Below, one piece after another: positions 1 through 8,878 of a DNA stretch of 51,722 nucleotides. The position numbers were made by a program, and so were the translations under genes. The DNA comes from an uncultured beta proteobacterium (GTDB lineage Bacteria; Pseudomonadota; Gammaproteobacteria; Burkholderiales; Burkholderiaceae_C). The notes under the pieces were generated by a model. That model searched no databases. It was not told the origin of the DNA and was given only the letters and a program-made list of their open reading frames with translations. The stretch is from NCBI GenBank assembly GCA_903905735.1, contig CAIVHU010000097.1:1-51722 (forward strand), in the 5' to 3' direction. Position 1 is the first letter of the stretch, and every line of letters starts with the position of its first letter.

Positions 1-2
1 CG

Positions 3-101
3 GCGCATGACAAGGCCCTGGGCCTCTTGCTAGCCGACTTGACTGACCAAACGTTCTGTCACCCGGAAACCGGAGCCAAAATGATCTTTCGCTTGGTCTG
101 A
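3..101 (+). CDS. 3' end of an unidentified gene (cut by window edge)
   Basis: An open frame enters from the left edge and ends at TGA 99-101, giving 32 residues that finish in ...AKMIFRLV. The residue mix looks like real protein. I do not recognise the family with any certainty; the tail vaguely resembles the end of some transposases, but that is only an impression. Bases 102-236, between this stop and the end of the minus-strand gene, show no gene or clear terminator to me. Confidence 0.4.
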   Translation, partial: AHDKALGLLLADLTDQTFCHPETGAKMIFRLV

Positions 102-236
102 TGTGCCGTTGACGGTTCCTTGCGGATCAGGAAATTTGAAGTGACGGATACATGGCAACTCCACGGACAACATAAGCGGGCAAATTTAAGACGGCCGCAT
201 GTCACTGCCGTGACGCGCCGGGTGCCACGTCAACTT

Positions 237-1820
237 TTAATGCGCCGCCACCCGGCCCCACTCTGTTTCATAGGTGGTCACCAGCACCTGATTCGACAAG
301 CGGTTCACCTGCGCGGGTACCCGCGCCATGTCCAGCGGAAAGTCGAACAGCATGGGCAGGCTCGCCACATCCAGAAAGCGCAAGCCCACTGGCAGCGTGG
401 TCGGCAGGCGATACGGCCTGCGGCTGGCGACAACAAAACCCCACTCACCAAAGCTCGGCACGTTGGCGTGGTACGGCGTGGCCGTGAGGCCCACCGATTC
501 GATGGTGGCCACCACGGTCCAGAAACTGTGCCGCGCCACCAGCGGCGAGGTGGTCTGGATGACAGCGTAGCCGCTGGCCGCCAGATGTTTGTCCAGCAGG
601 GCGTAAAAGGAGTTGGTGTAGAGCTTGCCGATGTTGAAATTGGTTGGATCGGGAAAATCGACCACGATCACGTCAAACACCTCGGCATGGCCCTCCAGCC
701 AGGTGAAGGCATCGGCGTTGATCACCTTGACTTTGGACGAGGTCAGCGAGGCGTGGTTGAGCCGCACCAGCGCGGGCTGGTTACTGAAAAGCTGCGTCAT
801 GGCCGGGTCCAGCTCGACCAGCGTGACACTCTCCACGCCCGGATATTTGAGGATCTCCCGCACGGCCATGCCGTCGCCACCACCCAGCACGGCGACCTTT
901 TTCGGCGCTGCGCCACCCGCTGAATAGGCTGACATCACCGGATGTACCAATGCCTCGTGGTAGCGGTACTCGTCGCGCTCGGCAAACTGCAGGTTGCCGT
1001 TCAAAAACAGCCGGTAGCCAGGGCGCCCTTCACCCGGCGCGTGGGTCACCACGATGCGCTGGTAAGGCGTGGTTTGGGCGATCACCACGTGGTCCTGGTA
1101 CAACTTGTCTTCGGCCCAGGTGGTGACATGGTCGGCGGATGCCATGCCCGCCACCAGCGCGATCAGCGTCAGCACACAAGCCGTGGCGTGTGCGGAAAAC
1201 TGTCGCAATTCAAAGCGAAACAGCCACAGCGCCCACACCGCCACGCCCGCGTTCATCAGGCCAAACAACAGCCCGGTGCGAACCAGACCGAGTTGGGGAA
1301 CGAGCACCAGCGGGAACGCCAGCGACACCGCCAGCGCGCCCAGATAGTCAAAGGTCAGCACCTGCGACACCAGGTCCTTGAGTGCCACATTTTTTTTAAG
1401 GATGCGCATGACCAGCGGAATCTCCAGCCCCACCAGAGTGCCCACCGCCAGCACCAGGCCATACAGCAGCAGCCGGAACGTGCCGGGCATGGTCGCATTT
1501 GCTACAAATAGCAGAGCTGGAAGCGTACCACCAATAAGGGCTACCAGCAGTTCTATCCTCAAAAAATGGGCGGGCAGCTGTCGTTCAAAAAACCGCGACA
1601 GGTATGAGCCCACACCCATGGCAAACAAATAGGTGCCGATGACGGTGGAAAACTGCAGCACCGAGTCGCCCAGCAGGTACGAGGCCAGCGCGCCTGCCGC
1701 CAGTTCGTACACCAGCCCGCAGGCCGAGATGACAAAGACGGACGCCAGCATCGCCACTTCCAGCGGGCGCGGGGCGGCTGCACTGGCACTGGTCAAAGGG
1801 GTGGAATTCAAACCTCGCAC
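237..1820 (-). CDS. Membrane-anchored spermidine-synthase-like protein
   Basis: This 527-residue protein has an N-terminal half with about seven hydrophobic segments (roughly residues 24-230). The C-terminal half is an aminopropyltransferase/methyltransferase fold. Visible motifs are YHEALVHP (287-294), the nucleotide-binding GGGDG (313-317), an acidic strand end in VELDPA (335-340) and VVDFPDP (386-392), where the catalytic aspartate of spermidine synthases lies. Members of this family are predicted to use decarboxylated S-adenosylmethionine, but the substrate of the membrane type is not settled. It is the last gene of a minus-strand group with DUF350, DUF4178 and SPFH genes, a neighbourhood that recurs with polyamine-linked envelope modules. 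Near bases 1497-1556 the coding sequence has a stretch that faintly resembles the dispersed repeat found elsewhere in the window. Confidence 0.85.
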   Translation of the reverse strand: MRGLNSTPLTSASAAAPRPLEVAMLASVFVISACGLVYELAAGALASYLLGDSVLQFSTVIGTYLFAMGVGSYLSRFFERQLPAHFLRIELLVALIGGTLPALLFVANATMPGTFRLLLYGLVLAVGTLVGLEIPLVMRILKKNVALKDLVSQVLTFDYLGALAVSLAFPLVLVPQLGLVRTGLLFGLMNAGVAVWALWLFRFELRQFSAHATACVLTLIALVAGMASADHVTTWAEDKLYQDHVVIAQTTPYQRIVVTHAPGEGRPGYRLFLNGNLQFAERDEYRYHEALVHPVMSAYSAGGAAPKKVAVLGGGDGMAVREILKYPGVESVTLVELDPAMTQLFSNQPALVRLNHASLTSSKVKVINADAFTWLEGHAEVFDVIVVDFPDPTNFNIGKLYTNSFYALLDKHLAASGYAVIQTTSPLVARHSFWTVVATIESVGLTATPYHANVPSFGEWGFVVASRRPYRLPTTLPVGLRFLDVASLPMLFDFPLDMARVPAQVNRLSNQVLVTTYETEWGRVAAH

Positions 1821-1840
1821 ACTCTCGGTCGCATCAATAT

Positions 1841-1889
1841 TGATAGCTTTATGCGCACGTCTGTATTGGGCTGGAAGGCATTTTTATGC
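1841..1889 (+). repeat. Dispersed repeat family A, copy 1
   Basis: This stretch starts TGATAGCTTTATGCGCA and continues to an AT-rich end. It matches the layout of the copies at 34805-34850 (same orientation) and 47608-47661 (opposite): an ATAGCT edge, a GC-rich middle with a CGC core, and an AT-rich end. It lies in the gap between the start of the spermidine-synthase-like gene and the stop of the DUF350 gene. The match is by eye and divergent. Confidence 0.45.
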
Positions 1890-1981
1890 ATAAGACTTAC
1901 CGCCGGGCATCATGACATCTGTTGACCCAAGCCCGCACCAGAAAGCCAGTCCAACGACGCCCCCAGCCCGCGTAGTAGCCA

Positions 1982-2203
1982 TTAACCATGAATGGCGGCG
2001 GCGACGATGATGCAGATGCCCAATGACATGGCCGCCACGACCATGCCCAAGGCGCGGTTCTGCTTCTCGACAATTTCTTCCCACAGGTTGTAGGGCGTAA
2101 GTTTGTCAATGATGATGAAACACAGCCAGAAGATGATCACGCCCAATAGCGCGTACACGACTGAGCCAAGCAGCAGCCCCGGCTTCAACGCTTCAAATCC
2201 CAT
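1982..2203 (-). CDS. DUF350 small membrane protein
   Basis: This 73-residue protein has two hydrophobic helices (about 8-30 and 51-72) separated by an acidic, polar loop containing EEIVEKQNRA. That is the usual half-unit of the DUF350 (YjfL-like) family, in which the EKxNxA motif is typical. A ribosome site, AAGGAGATC in the sense strand, lies just upstream. The gene sits between the DUF4178 and membrane spermidine-synthase genes on the same strand, in keeping with the known co-occurrence of DUF350 with polyamine and envelope-stress genes. The exact function of the family is unknown. Confidence 0.85.
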   Translation of the reverse strand: MGFEALKPGLLLGSVVYALLGVIIFWLCFIIIDKLTPYNLWEEIVEKQNRALGMVVAAMSLGICIIVAAAIHG

Positions 2204-2236
2204 GCTGATCTCCTTGAAATAAGTGGCGGGTGCGCG

Positions 2237-3769
2237 TCATTTGTGTCCGCCCCCGCTGGAAAAACCACCAAACGAGCCACCCGAACTGCGCGCGCCACCG
2301 ACGTAGCCCGACGAGCAGTTTTCCACCCTCGGGTCGCAACTGGAACAGCGGCTGATCAGTGTAGAAAACAGCAGCAACAGCAGAAAAATCACAATCAGGG
2401 TCCGCACACTCATTGCCGAGCCAAAACTGACCGGGCCGACATCGCTGCGCCGCAGGAGCTTCTGCTGGTCCTGCAGCTTAAACGCCGCTGCCACCTTGGC
2501 GCTGTCAATCCGGCTGCCCACCGACCACACCACCTCGTTGGGCGACTGCTCCATCGACAGCAGGTTGGCACCACTGGCAAAGTCGCGGTTGGACGTGCGC
2601 TGCCCGCGTGAGACCTGCCAGTAAAACTCACCGAGCACGTAGCTGGTCTGCGCGTTGTAACTTTCCTTGAGCGTGTAGCGCGTGCCCAGATAAGTGGCAC
2701 TCTGGCCATTGCCGTTCATCACCGGGGCGCCGGTGCACGGCTTAACCACGCTCCAGCCCTCGGTCGAATCCACCAGAAAGATGAAGCCACGCTGCTGGTT
2801 GTACAGCAAATACTCTTCCCAACCAAAGTGCTCATCAGGGTCGCTTGGGTCCACACCCAGGCGGTGCTGAAAACCCACCACCTGCCAGGATGCACCCTGC
2901 AACTGGCCAATGCTGCCCAATGGAATCAGGGGGCGGACAGGCTCGTCTTGCGTCGCGTGTTTGAGTTCGCCACCAATGCCTTGGGACACGTCAATCAGGC
3001 TGTTGCAGCTGGGGCAGGTGATGCTCTGGCTGCCTGCCAGCGACACGGTGACGGGCGCGCCGCAGTTGGGGCAGTTGAACTGGCGGCCTTTTTCATCTTT
3101 CGCCGATTCGTCACGCAAACCGGTCAATTGGAGGTCTTCCAGCCGCACCGGTTGACCGAGCGTGACGGCGGGCGGCTGGGTGCTGTAGTCAATGCTGAGC
3201 ACACTGCCGTTGCCAGACGACCCCGCCGCACCCTGGCTGCGCAGCTCGACCATGGCAAACGGTTGGCCCAGCGCGGGCAGGTGCGGCAGCTCGCCCTGCG
3301 CGGCCAACAGCATCACCTGCTGGTTGGATGCGACGCTGTAACTTTGGCCGTTAATCGCCGTGGTAGCACCCACCCGAAAACGCTCAGTGGTCGGCAGTTC
3401 ACGCGACTGAGGCTGCGCCACGGCCCAGACATAGGCACCGTTGTCTTCGCTCAAATACGCGCTGCTGCCATCGGCCAGCAGCGCGTACCACTCGCTCCAG
3501 GTGCCTTCCGGGTATTTGTATTGCAGCCGCCCAACCAGCGTGAAGCTCTGACCGCGCCAGGTGCCAGAGGCTTGCAACTGCAACGGGCTGTGGTCGTCAA
3601 ACAGTTCGGCCATTTTGCCGATGCGCTTCAAGACCTCGCCGTCGCGCACCACCGTGCTCTGGCAGTAGCCGCAAACCGCGTGCGTGGACTGGGCGCTGGT
3701 GAAGGACAAAGGCCCACCGCAGCCGGGGCACAGGGCGCGGTAGGACCGTTGTGGCGGGTCAGTTGTCAT
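2237..3769 (-). CDS. DUF4178-domain protein with zinc ribbons
   Basis: This 510-residue protein has two CxxC pairs near the N terminus (CPGCGG at 15-20 and CGYC about 15 residues later) and another set near residue 235 (CPNCGAP, CPSC), so it carries two small zinc ribbons. Between and after them are two DUF4178-type beta-rich repeats containing the W..Y.L pattern (WSEWYALL and WEEYLLYN). A single transmembrane segment near residue 460 is followed by a Gly/Ser-rich, Cys-containing tail ending SSGGGHK. The layout suggests a membrane-tethered cytoplasmic scaffold. It lies in line with the SPFH and DUF350 genes, so they are probably co-expressed. The molecular activity is unknown. Confidence 0.8.
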   Translation of the reverse strand: MTTDPPQRSYRALCPGCGGPLSFTSAQSTHAVCGYCQSTVVRDGEVLKRIGKMAELFDDHSPLQLQASGTWRGQSFTLVGRLQYKYPEGTWSEWYALLADGSSAYLSEDNGAYVWAVAQPQSRELPTTERFRVGATTAINGQSYSVASNQQVMLLAAQGELPHLPALGQPFAMVELRSQGAAGSSGNGSVLSIDYSTQPPAVTLGQPVRLEDLQLTGLRDESAKDEKGRQFNCPNCGAPVTVSLAGSQSITCPSCNSLIDVSQGIGGELKHATQDEPVRPLIPLGSIGQLQGASWQVVGFQHRLGVDPSDPDEHFGWEEYLLYNQQRGFIFLVDSTEGWSVVKPCTGAPVMNGNGQSATYLGTRYTLKESYNAQTSYVLGEFYWQVSRGQRTSNRDFASGANLLSMEQSPNEVVWSVGSRIDSAKVAAAFKLQDQQKLLRRSDVGPVSFGSAMSVRTLIVIFLLLLLFSTLISRCSSCDPRVENCSSGYVGGARSSGGSFGGFSSGGGHK

Positions 3770-3785
3770 GGCGAACTGCTGTTGA

Positions 3786-3838
3786 CCCCCTCTGGCGCCT
3801 GACGGTGCGGAAGCGCGTGGCGTGAGTGAACGAGGGGG
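3786..3838. repeat. Intergenic inverted repeat (CCCCCTC...GAGGGGG)
   Basis: CCCCCTC at 3786-3792 pairs with GAGGGGG at 3832-3838 across a GC-rich interior, in the gap between the DUF4178 start and the SPFH stop. It has the same build as the C-rich/G-rich element embedded in amgK at 47128-47198 and may be a diverged relative. No T-run follows, so it is not a classical terminator. Confidence 0.4.
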
Positions 3839-3887
3839 AAATCACTTCAAAAACCAGGTGAAGCACACCGAAAGCCGCAGCAAACCC

Positions 3888-4922
3888 TTAAACCAGTTTC
3901 TTCAACAACTCCGCCTTCTTTGCATCAAACTCTTCCTGAGTCAGGATGCCTTTGGTTTTCAGCTCGCCCAGCTTCTCCAGCGTCGCCATCACATCCTCAG
4001 CCTTCACCCCCACGGCAGCTGCAGCCGGTGCCGCATGACTCTGCAACCCGCTGGAGAGGTTCTGCGCCAGCACTTGACCCAGTGCCACACCGGCGCCCAG
4101 ACCCATGGCATCCCCGGCAATGCCGCTGCCACCACCACCCGCGGCGCCTTCGGCGAACTTGGGAATGGCCTGCGCGGTCTGGTATTGCATGAACTGGGCC
4201 ATGTCCTTGCCGACCATGCCCATGCCGATCTTCTGGTCCATGATCTTCTGCAACTCTTCGGGCAGCGAGACGTTTTGCACCGTCATGCCTTCGAGCTTGA
4301 GGCCAATCTTTTCGAACTCAGGGGCCAACTGGCGCGTCAGCGCCTGGGCAAAGCTGAGCTGGTTGGCCGCCAGGTCCAGAAATGCGATGCCGCTGCCGGC
4401 CACTGCGTTGCTGATGTTTTGCAGCACCAGGCCGCGCAGCTGGCCGTCGATATCCACGGTTTCATAGCGCTCACGCGTGCCGGAAATTTCGGTCTGAAAC
4501 AGTTTGGGGTTTGCCACGCGAAAAATGTAGTTGCCAAAAGCACGCAGGCGCACCGCGCCAAAGTCGGCATCGCGGATGGTGATGGGCTGCGGCGTGCCCC
4601 ACTTCTGGTCCACCTGCTGGCGAGTGCTGAAAAAGTACACATCGCTCTTGAACGGTGACTCAAACAGCTTGTCCCAGTTCTTCAGATAGGTCAGCACCGG
4701 CAGGGTTTGCGTGGTGAGTTTGTAGGTGCCCGGGCCAAACACGTCGGCGGCTTTGCCTTCGTTGACAAACAGCGCCATTTGCGACTCGCGCACGATGAGC
4801 GCCGCGCCGTTCTGGATTTCCATGTCGGCCATCGGAAAGCGCCAGGCCAGTGTGCCGTCGGCGTCTTCGGTCCACTGGATGATGTCAATGAACTGTTTTC
4901 TGATGAAGTCCATGAGTGCCAT
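3888..4922 (-). CDS. SPFH/band-7 virion-core-like protein with SHOCT tail
   Basis: The frame is open further upstream, but the ATG at 4922 has a good ribosome site (AGGAG, 8 bases before) and gives the family start MALMDFIRKQFIDII. The protein is 344 residues. An SPFH domain occupies about 20-230, then a Gly/Ala-rich linker with GGGGSG, and finally a short SHOCT-like helix (LEKLGELKTKGILTQEEFDA), which often mediates oligomerisation. YdjI-type SPFH proteins like this assemble large rings or scaffolds on membranes. It is the promoter-proximal gene of the minus-strand group with DUF4178, DUF350 and spermidine-synthase-like genes. Confidence 0.88.
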   Translation of the reverse strand: MALMDFIRKQFIDIIQWTEDADGTLAWRFPMADMEIQNGAALIVRESQMALFVNEGKAADVFGPGTYKLTTQTLPVLTYLKNWDKLFESPFKSDVYFFSTRQQVDQKWGTPQPITIRDADFGAVRLRAFGNYIFRVANPKLFQTEISGTRERYETVDIDGQLRGLVLQNISNAVAGSGIAFLDLAANQLSFAQALTRQLAPEFEKIGLKLEGMTVQNVSLPEELQKIMDQKIGMGMVGKDMAQFMQYQTAQAIPKFAEGAAGGGGSGIAGDAMGLGAGVALGQVLAQNLSSGLQSHAAPAAAAVGVKAEDVMATLEKLGELKTKGILTQEEFDAKKAELLKKLV

Positions 4923-5093
4923 GTGCTGCTCCTGTGCCAATGTGGAATCTGCATGATACACAGGGCCGGTGGTGCATCCAGCCGCTGCACCGACACGCCA
5001 TGAAACCCATCTTTACAAATTGGCTCGGCAGATTCACAGCACAGACAAATGACTGGCTGACATTGAAGGCTCTTTCAACCAAGGAGCGACATC

Positions 5094-5531
5094 ATGAACC
5101 GTGCCAACTTCATTGGTGCCATCACCATAGCCAGCCTGGGTCTCGGCTCTGTCTCGTTCGCGCAGGACGCTGGCGGACGCAACGCGCCGGATGACCTGCA
5201 AAAATACCGCCAGAACGATCCACGCCACGCGCAGCCGCCGATGCAGCCAGCCAACCGCGCCGCGCCCCCGATGCGCCGTGACACCCGCGAGGTTTACCGC
5301 GACGAGCGCCTGCAGGATCGGCGCGAGTTCTACAACGCACGTGGCCCGGAGTTCCGTCATGGGCGGCGCATTCCCTATGAATTCCGTGGCCACCGGTATG
5401 TGGTCGACAACTATCGCCTGCACCGTCTGCCACCCCCGCCCCGGGGCCACGAGTGGGTTCAGGTCGGGCCGGACTATGTGCTGATTGCCATCGCCACCGG
5501 GCTGATTGCGCAGATCGTGATGGGCCACTGA
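5094..5531 (+). CDS. RcnB-family periplasmic protein
   Basis: This 145-residue protein has a clear signal peptide ending SVSFAQ (about residue 23) and a Pro/Arg/Gln-rich middle. Its C-terminal region, RGHRYVVDNYRLHRLPPPPRGHEWVQVG then DYVLIAIATGLI, is shortened here to its landmarks: YVVDNY, the LPPPPRG turn, and a hydrophobic end. These mark the RcnB family, whose E. coli member affects nickel and cobalt homeostasis; no metal role is shown here. The ribosome site AAGGAG lies just before the start. It stands alone between the SPFH module and a DUF2189 gene. Confidence 0.8.
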   Translation: MNRANFIGAITIASLGLGSVSFAQDAGGRNAPDDLQKYRQNDPRHAQPPMQPANRAAPPMRRDTREVYRDERLQDRREFYNARGPEFRHGRRIPYEFRGHRYVVDNYRLHRLPPPPRGHEWVQVGPDYVLIAIATGLIAQIVMGH

Positions 5532-5609
5532 AAGCGCGCCAGCTGCGTGGCTGGCCAACAAGCGTTTTCCGCACTAGCCAAAGCGGGCTCATGGCGCTAG
5601 GCTTTGGCC

Positions 5610-6422
5610 ATGAGCAATTACGACGATGAAGTAGCGCCGCCGCCCTATGTGCCCCCGCCTTCGGAGGCGCCAGCCAAGGAAATTCTGGCTCAAGCTTGGT
5701 CCGCGCCGATGCGCTGGCTGCGTCTGGGCTGGCGCGACATGAGGGTGTGCCCAGGCATCAGCCTTTTTTATGGTCTGAGCTTTTGGGGCATGGCTGTGAT
5801 GCTAGGTGAGGTATTTCGTGACCGGCCCGAGTTCACCATGACGATCGTCTCAGGCTGCCTGCTGGTCGGGCCGTTTTTGGCCATGGGCCTGTATGAAGCA
5901 AGCCGACGGTGTGAGCTGAATCTGAAACCCAGCTTTGTGGATTCAATCACCTGCTGGAATCGCCACCTGCGTAGCATGGGGCTACTGGTAGGGGTGCTGA
6001 TCGTTTTGGAACTGCTATGGGGACGCGCGTCGCTGGTAATCATTGCGGTATTTTTCAACACGGGCATGCCGTCTTCCGTGGGGGTGCTGCAAGCTGTATT
6101 CAACGCACAGAATTGGGAGTTTGTGATTGCCTACATGCTGGTGGGCAGCGTTTTTGCCATGCTGGTGTATGCCACCTCGGCAGTGTCGATCCCGATGATT
6201 CTGGACCGCGACACCGACGCGATTACCGCTTGCATTATCAGCATTGCCGTGGTGCTGAAAAGCACAGGCGTCATGCTGTTGTGGGGCGCGCTGATTGCGC
6301 TGCTCACCACGGCGTCGGTGATGCTGCCCTGGGCGGTGGGGCTGGTGATCGTCGGCCCGCTGCTCGGTCATGCCTCCTGGCACGCTTACCGGGGCTCGGT
6401 GCGCTGGCTGCAGGATGCCTGA
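5610..6422 (+). CDS. DUF2189 integral membrane protein
   Basis: The ATG at 5610 (MSNYDDEVAPPPYVPPP) is preferred to the in-frame TTG two codons earlier. The protein is 270 residues. A proline-rich cytoplasmic N terminus is followed by the conserved entry WLRLGWRDMR and about six hydrophobic helices. DUF2189 proteins are multi-pass inner-membrane proteins of unknown function, common in proteobacteria. It is followed closely by the MurU-like gene. Confidence 0.8.
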   Translation: MSNYDDEVAPPPYVPPPSEAPAKEILAQAWSAPMRWLRLGWRDMRVCPGISLFYGLSFWGMAVMLGEVFRDRPEFTMTIVSGCLLVGPFLAMGLYEASRRCELNLKPSFVDSITCWNRHLRSMGLLVGVLIVLELLWGRASLVIIAVFFNTGMPSSVGVLQAVFNAQNWEFVIAYMLVGSVFAMLVYATSAVSIPMILDRDTDAITACIISIAVVLKSTGVMLLWGALIALLTTASVMLPWAVGLVIVGPLLGHASWHAYRGSVRWLQDA

Positions 6423-6501
6423 GCTGGGCTATGCTCCGGGACATCGAACTGACCGTGAACAGCGTTTCCTTGTGCCTGACCTAGCCGATTTATCTTCTGC
6501 C

Positions 6502-7335
6502 GTGACCTCCAAGGCTGCTCCCGCCATGTTGCTGGCCGCCGGCCGTGGCGAGCGCATGCGCCCGCTCACCGACACCTGCCCCAAACCGCTGCTGTGCGTG
6601 CAGGGCAAGCCGCTGATGCAATGGCACCTGGAAGCACTGCTGCATGGCGGCTGCCCGCAGGTGGTGGTCAACACCGCCTGGCTGGAGCAGGTGATTGTTG
6701 ACAGATTTCGTTATCATTTCTGCCCGCAACCATTGACAGATAAGCGCAATCAGCTATTGAATAAAGAGTATTTGAAGGTCCTGTATTCCATGGAGGGGCG
6801 CGACTTCGGCGCTGCACTGGAAACGGCGGGCGGTATTTGCCGGGCGCTGCCCTTGCTGTTGCCTGCTGGCACGGGTGACGTGTTCTGGGTGCTGGCCGCC
6901 GATGTGTACACGCCCGGCTTCGCATTCACCCAAGTGGCCGTCGAACGCTTTACCGAGAGTGGCCAGCTCGCCCATATCTGGCTGGTGCGCAACCCGGCGC
7001 ATAACCCGCGCGGTGACTTTGGCCTGGACGCATTGACTCGTCTGGCGCTCAACCTGCCCAAAGATGACCCGCGCCCGCGCTACACCTATTCCACCATCGG
7101 CCTGTACCACCGCGCCTTGTTTGCGCCACCGTGGTGTGACATCCCCACCGGCAACCCGCTCGGTGTGAAGGCCGCGCTGGCACCGCTGCTACGCGCCGCC
7201 ATGGATCAGGGTCGGGTGACGGCTGAACTGTACACAAACCCATGGACCGATGTTGGCACGCCAGAGCGACTCGCGCAGCTCAACGAAGGCACCTCTGTGG
7301 CTTCAATAGCAGCTGTACAAAACGCTGAAACCTGA
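6502..7335 (+). CDS. murU: MurU-like N-acetylmuramate-1-phosphate uridylyltransferase
   Basis: The N-terminal nucleotide-binding signature MLLAAGRGERMRPLTD with PKPLL after it identifies a sugar-1-phosphate nucleotidyltransferase. Later landmarks are GDFGL (GDF after PRG), WTDVGTPERL near the end and an Asp in LAADVY for metal. MurU converts MurNAc-1-phosphate to UDP-MurNAc in peptidoglycan recycling, after AmgK. GTG 6502 leaves a few residues before the first beta strand; ATG 6526 is an alternative but starts inside it. About 14 more residues than usual separate NTAWL from YSMEGRDFG, and the DNA there (about 6700-6765) is AT-richer and resembles dispersed repeat family A. The gene precedes pepP. 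Confidence 0.82.
   Translation: MTSKAAPAMLLAAGRGERMRPLTDTCPKPLLCVQGKPLMQWHLEALLHGGCPQVVVNTAWLEQVIVDRFRYHFCPQPLTDKRNQLLNKEYLKVLYSMEGRDFGAALETAGGICRALPLLLPAGTGDVFWVLAADVYTPGFAFTQVAVERFTESGQLAHIWLVRNPAHNPRGDFGLDALTRLALNLPKDDPRPRYTYSTIGLYHRALFAPPWCDIPTGNPLGVKAALAPLLRAAMDQGRVTAELYTNPWTDVGTPERLAQLNEGTSVASIAAVQNAET
6709..6763 (-). repeat. Dispersed repeat family A, copy inside murU
   Basis: The stretch GATAAGCGCAATCAGCTAT inside the murU reading frame matches the core GATAAAGCGCCAGTAGCTA of the intergenic copy at 47608-47661 in the same orientation. The flank is unusually AT-rich for this gene. The outer half is poorly conserved, so the boundaries are approximate. It is read through in frame without a stop. 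Confidence 0.45.
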
Positions 7336-7456
7336 CTTGTTAACGCATGGGTTGCATGGACTGAAGATCGCAGGCTTGAATACACAGTTCCTTTCTGCCT
7401 GGTTCACAATGACGATTCCCAGGTTGACTGACCAGATTAACGTATCCGATACAAAC

Positions 7457-8848
7457 ATGACTTCAGCAAACACTGTTTACACCCAACGCCGCGCCGCGCT
7501 CGCCAAACACATCGACCCGGGCGGCATTGCCATCCTCCCGACTGCACCGGAGCAGCAGCGCAACCGCGACAGCGACTTTCTGTTCCGTCACGACAGTTAC
7601 TTCTACTACCTGAGTGGTTTCACGGAGCCCAAGGCCTGGCTGGTGATCACTGGCGACGGGCGCAGCACGCTGTTTTGCCAACCCAAAGACCTGGAGCGCG
7701 AGATCTGGGACGGTTACCGGCTCGGGCCAGAGGCCGCGCCAGTGGCGCTTGGCGTGGATACCGCTTTTTCCGTGGCTGAGCTCGACAAGCAAATGCCCGC
7801 TCTGCTAGATGGCCGCGATGCCGTCTGGTACCCGTTTGCGATCCACCCGGGACTGGAATCGCGCATTGACGGCTGGCTCGGCAGCCTGCGCGCCAAGGTG
7901 CGCTACGGCACGCTGTGCCCGGATCAACAACGCGATCTGTGCAGCGTGCTCGACGAGATGCGTCTGGTCAAGGACGCGTTTGAGCAGAATGTCATGCGCC
8001 GCGCCTGCACCATCAGCGCAGGTGCCCATGTGCGCACCATGCAACGCTGCGCGGTCATGCTGCGAGCAGGCCAGGAGGTGCGTGAATACCATCTGGACGC
8101 CGAGTTGCTGCACGAATTCCGCCTACACGGCTCGCAGTACCCGGCCTATGGCTCCATCGTTGCAGCCGGTGCCAACGCCTGCGTACTGCACTATCGCGCC
8201 GATGCCGGCCGCGTGCAAGACGGCGAGCTGGTTTTGATCGACGCCGGCTGTGAACTTGACGGCTACGCCAGCGACATCACCCGCACCTTCCCGGCCAACG
8301 GCGTGTTCAGTGGCCCACAGAAGGCGCTGTATGAACTGGTACTGGCTTCGCAAGAAGCTGCGGTTGCCGCCACCAAGGCCGGCGCTCGTTTCACCGACCC
8401 GCACGAAACCACCGTCAGGGTATTGGCTCAGGGCATGTTGGATGTGGGTTTGCTCGACAAAAACAAGGTGGGCACGCTGGACGACGTGATCGAGAAACGC
8501 GCCTACTTCCCGTTTTACATGCATCGCACCGGCCACTGGCTGGGCATGGACGTGCATGACTGCGGTGCGTACACCGAGCCCGCCGAGATCGGCCAGGTCA
8601 GCGAGCGCAAGGACGCACTCACCGGCGACCTGATCAAAGACCGCCCGGCGCGCGTCCTGCGCCCGGGCATGGTGCTGACCATTGAGCCCGGCCTCTACGT
8701 GCGCCCTGCCGAGGGTGTGCCAGAGCAGTTTCACAACATCGGCATCCGCATTGAAGACGATGCCATCGTGACCGAGTTGGGCTGCGAACTCATCTCACGC
8801 GGCGTGCCGGTCAGCGTCGCGGAGATTGAAGCACTGATGCGCGTCTGA
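7457..8848 (+). CDS. pepP: Xaa-Pro aminopeptidase P
   Basis: ATG 7457 gives MTSANTVYTQRRAALAK, the usual start; earlier in-frame codons lack support. The protein is 463 residues, normal for PepP. An N-terminal creatinase-like domain (DSDFLFRHDSYFYYLSGF) is followed by a pita-bread metallopeptidase domain. The dinuclear Mn ligands are visible: D in LIDAGCE, D in YASDITRTFP, H in HRTGHWLGMDVHD, E in LTIEPGLY and E in IRIEDD. It removes the N-terminal residue before proline. It sits 121 bases after murU; the gap holds no other gene I can support. Confidence 0.95.
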   Translation: MTSANTVYTQRRAALAKHIDPGGIAILPTAPEQQRNRDSDFLFRHDSYFYYLSGFTEPKAWLVITGDGRSTLFCQPKDLEREIWDGYRLGPEAAPVALGVDTAFSVAELDKQMPALLDGRDAVWYPFAIHPGLESRIDGWLGSLRAKVRYGTLCPDQQRDLCSVLDEMRLVKDAFEQNVMRRACTISAGAHVRTMQRCAVMLRAGQEVREYHLDAELLHEFRLHGSQYPAYGSIVAAGANACVLHYRADAGRVQDGELVLIDAGCELDGYASDITRTFPANGVFSGPQKALYELVLASQEAAVAATKAGARFTDPHETTVRVLAQGMLDVGLLDKNKVGTLDDVIEKRAYFPFYMHRTGHWLGMDVHDCGAYTEPAEIGQVSERKDALTGDLIKDRPARVLRPGMVLTIEPGLYVRPAEGVPEQFHNIGIRIEDDAIVTELGCELISRGVPVSVAEIEALMRV

Positions 8849-8878
8849 CGGCCGCCTACCCACCCAGCCGGCCCACCC

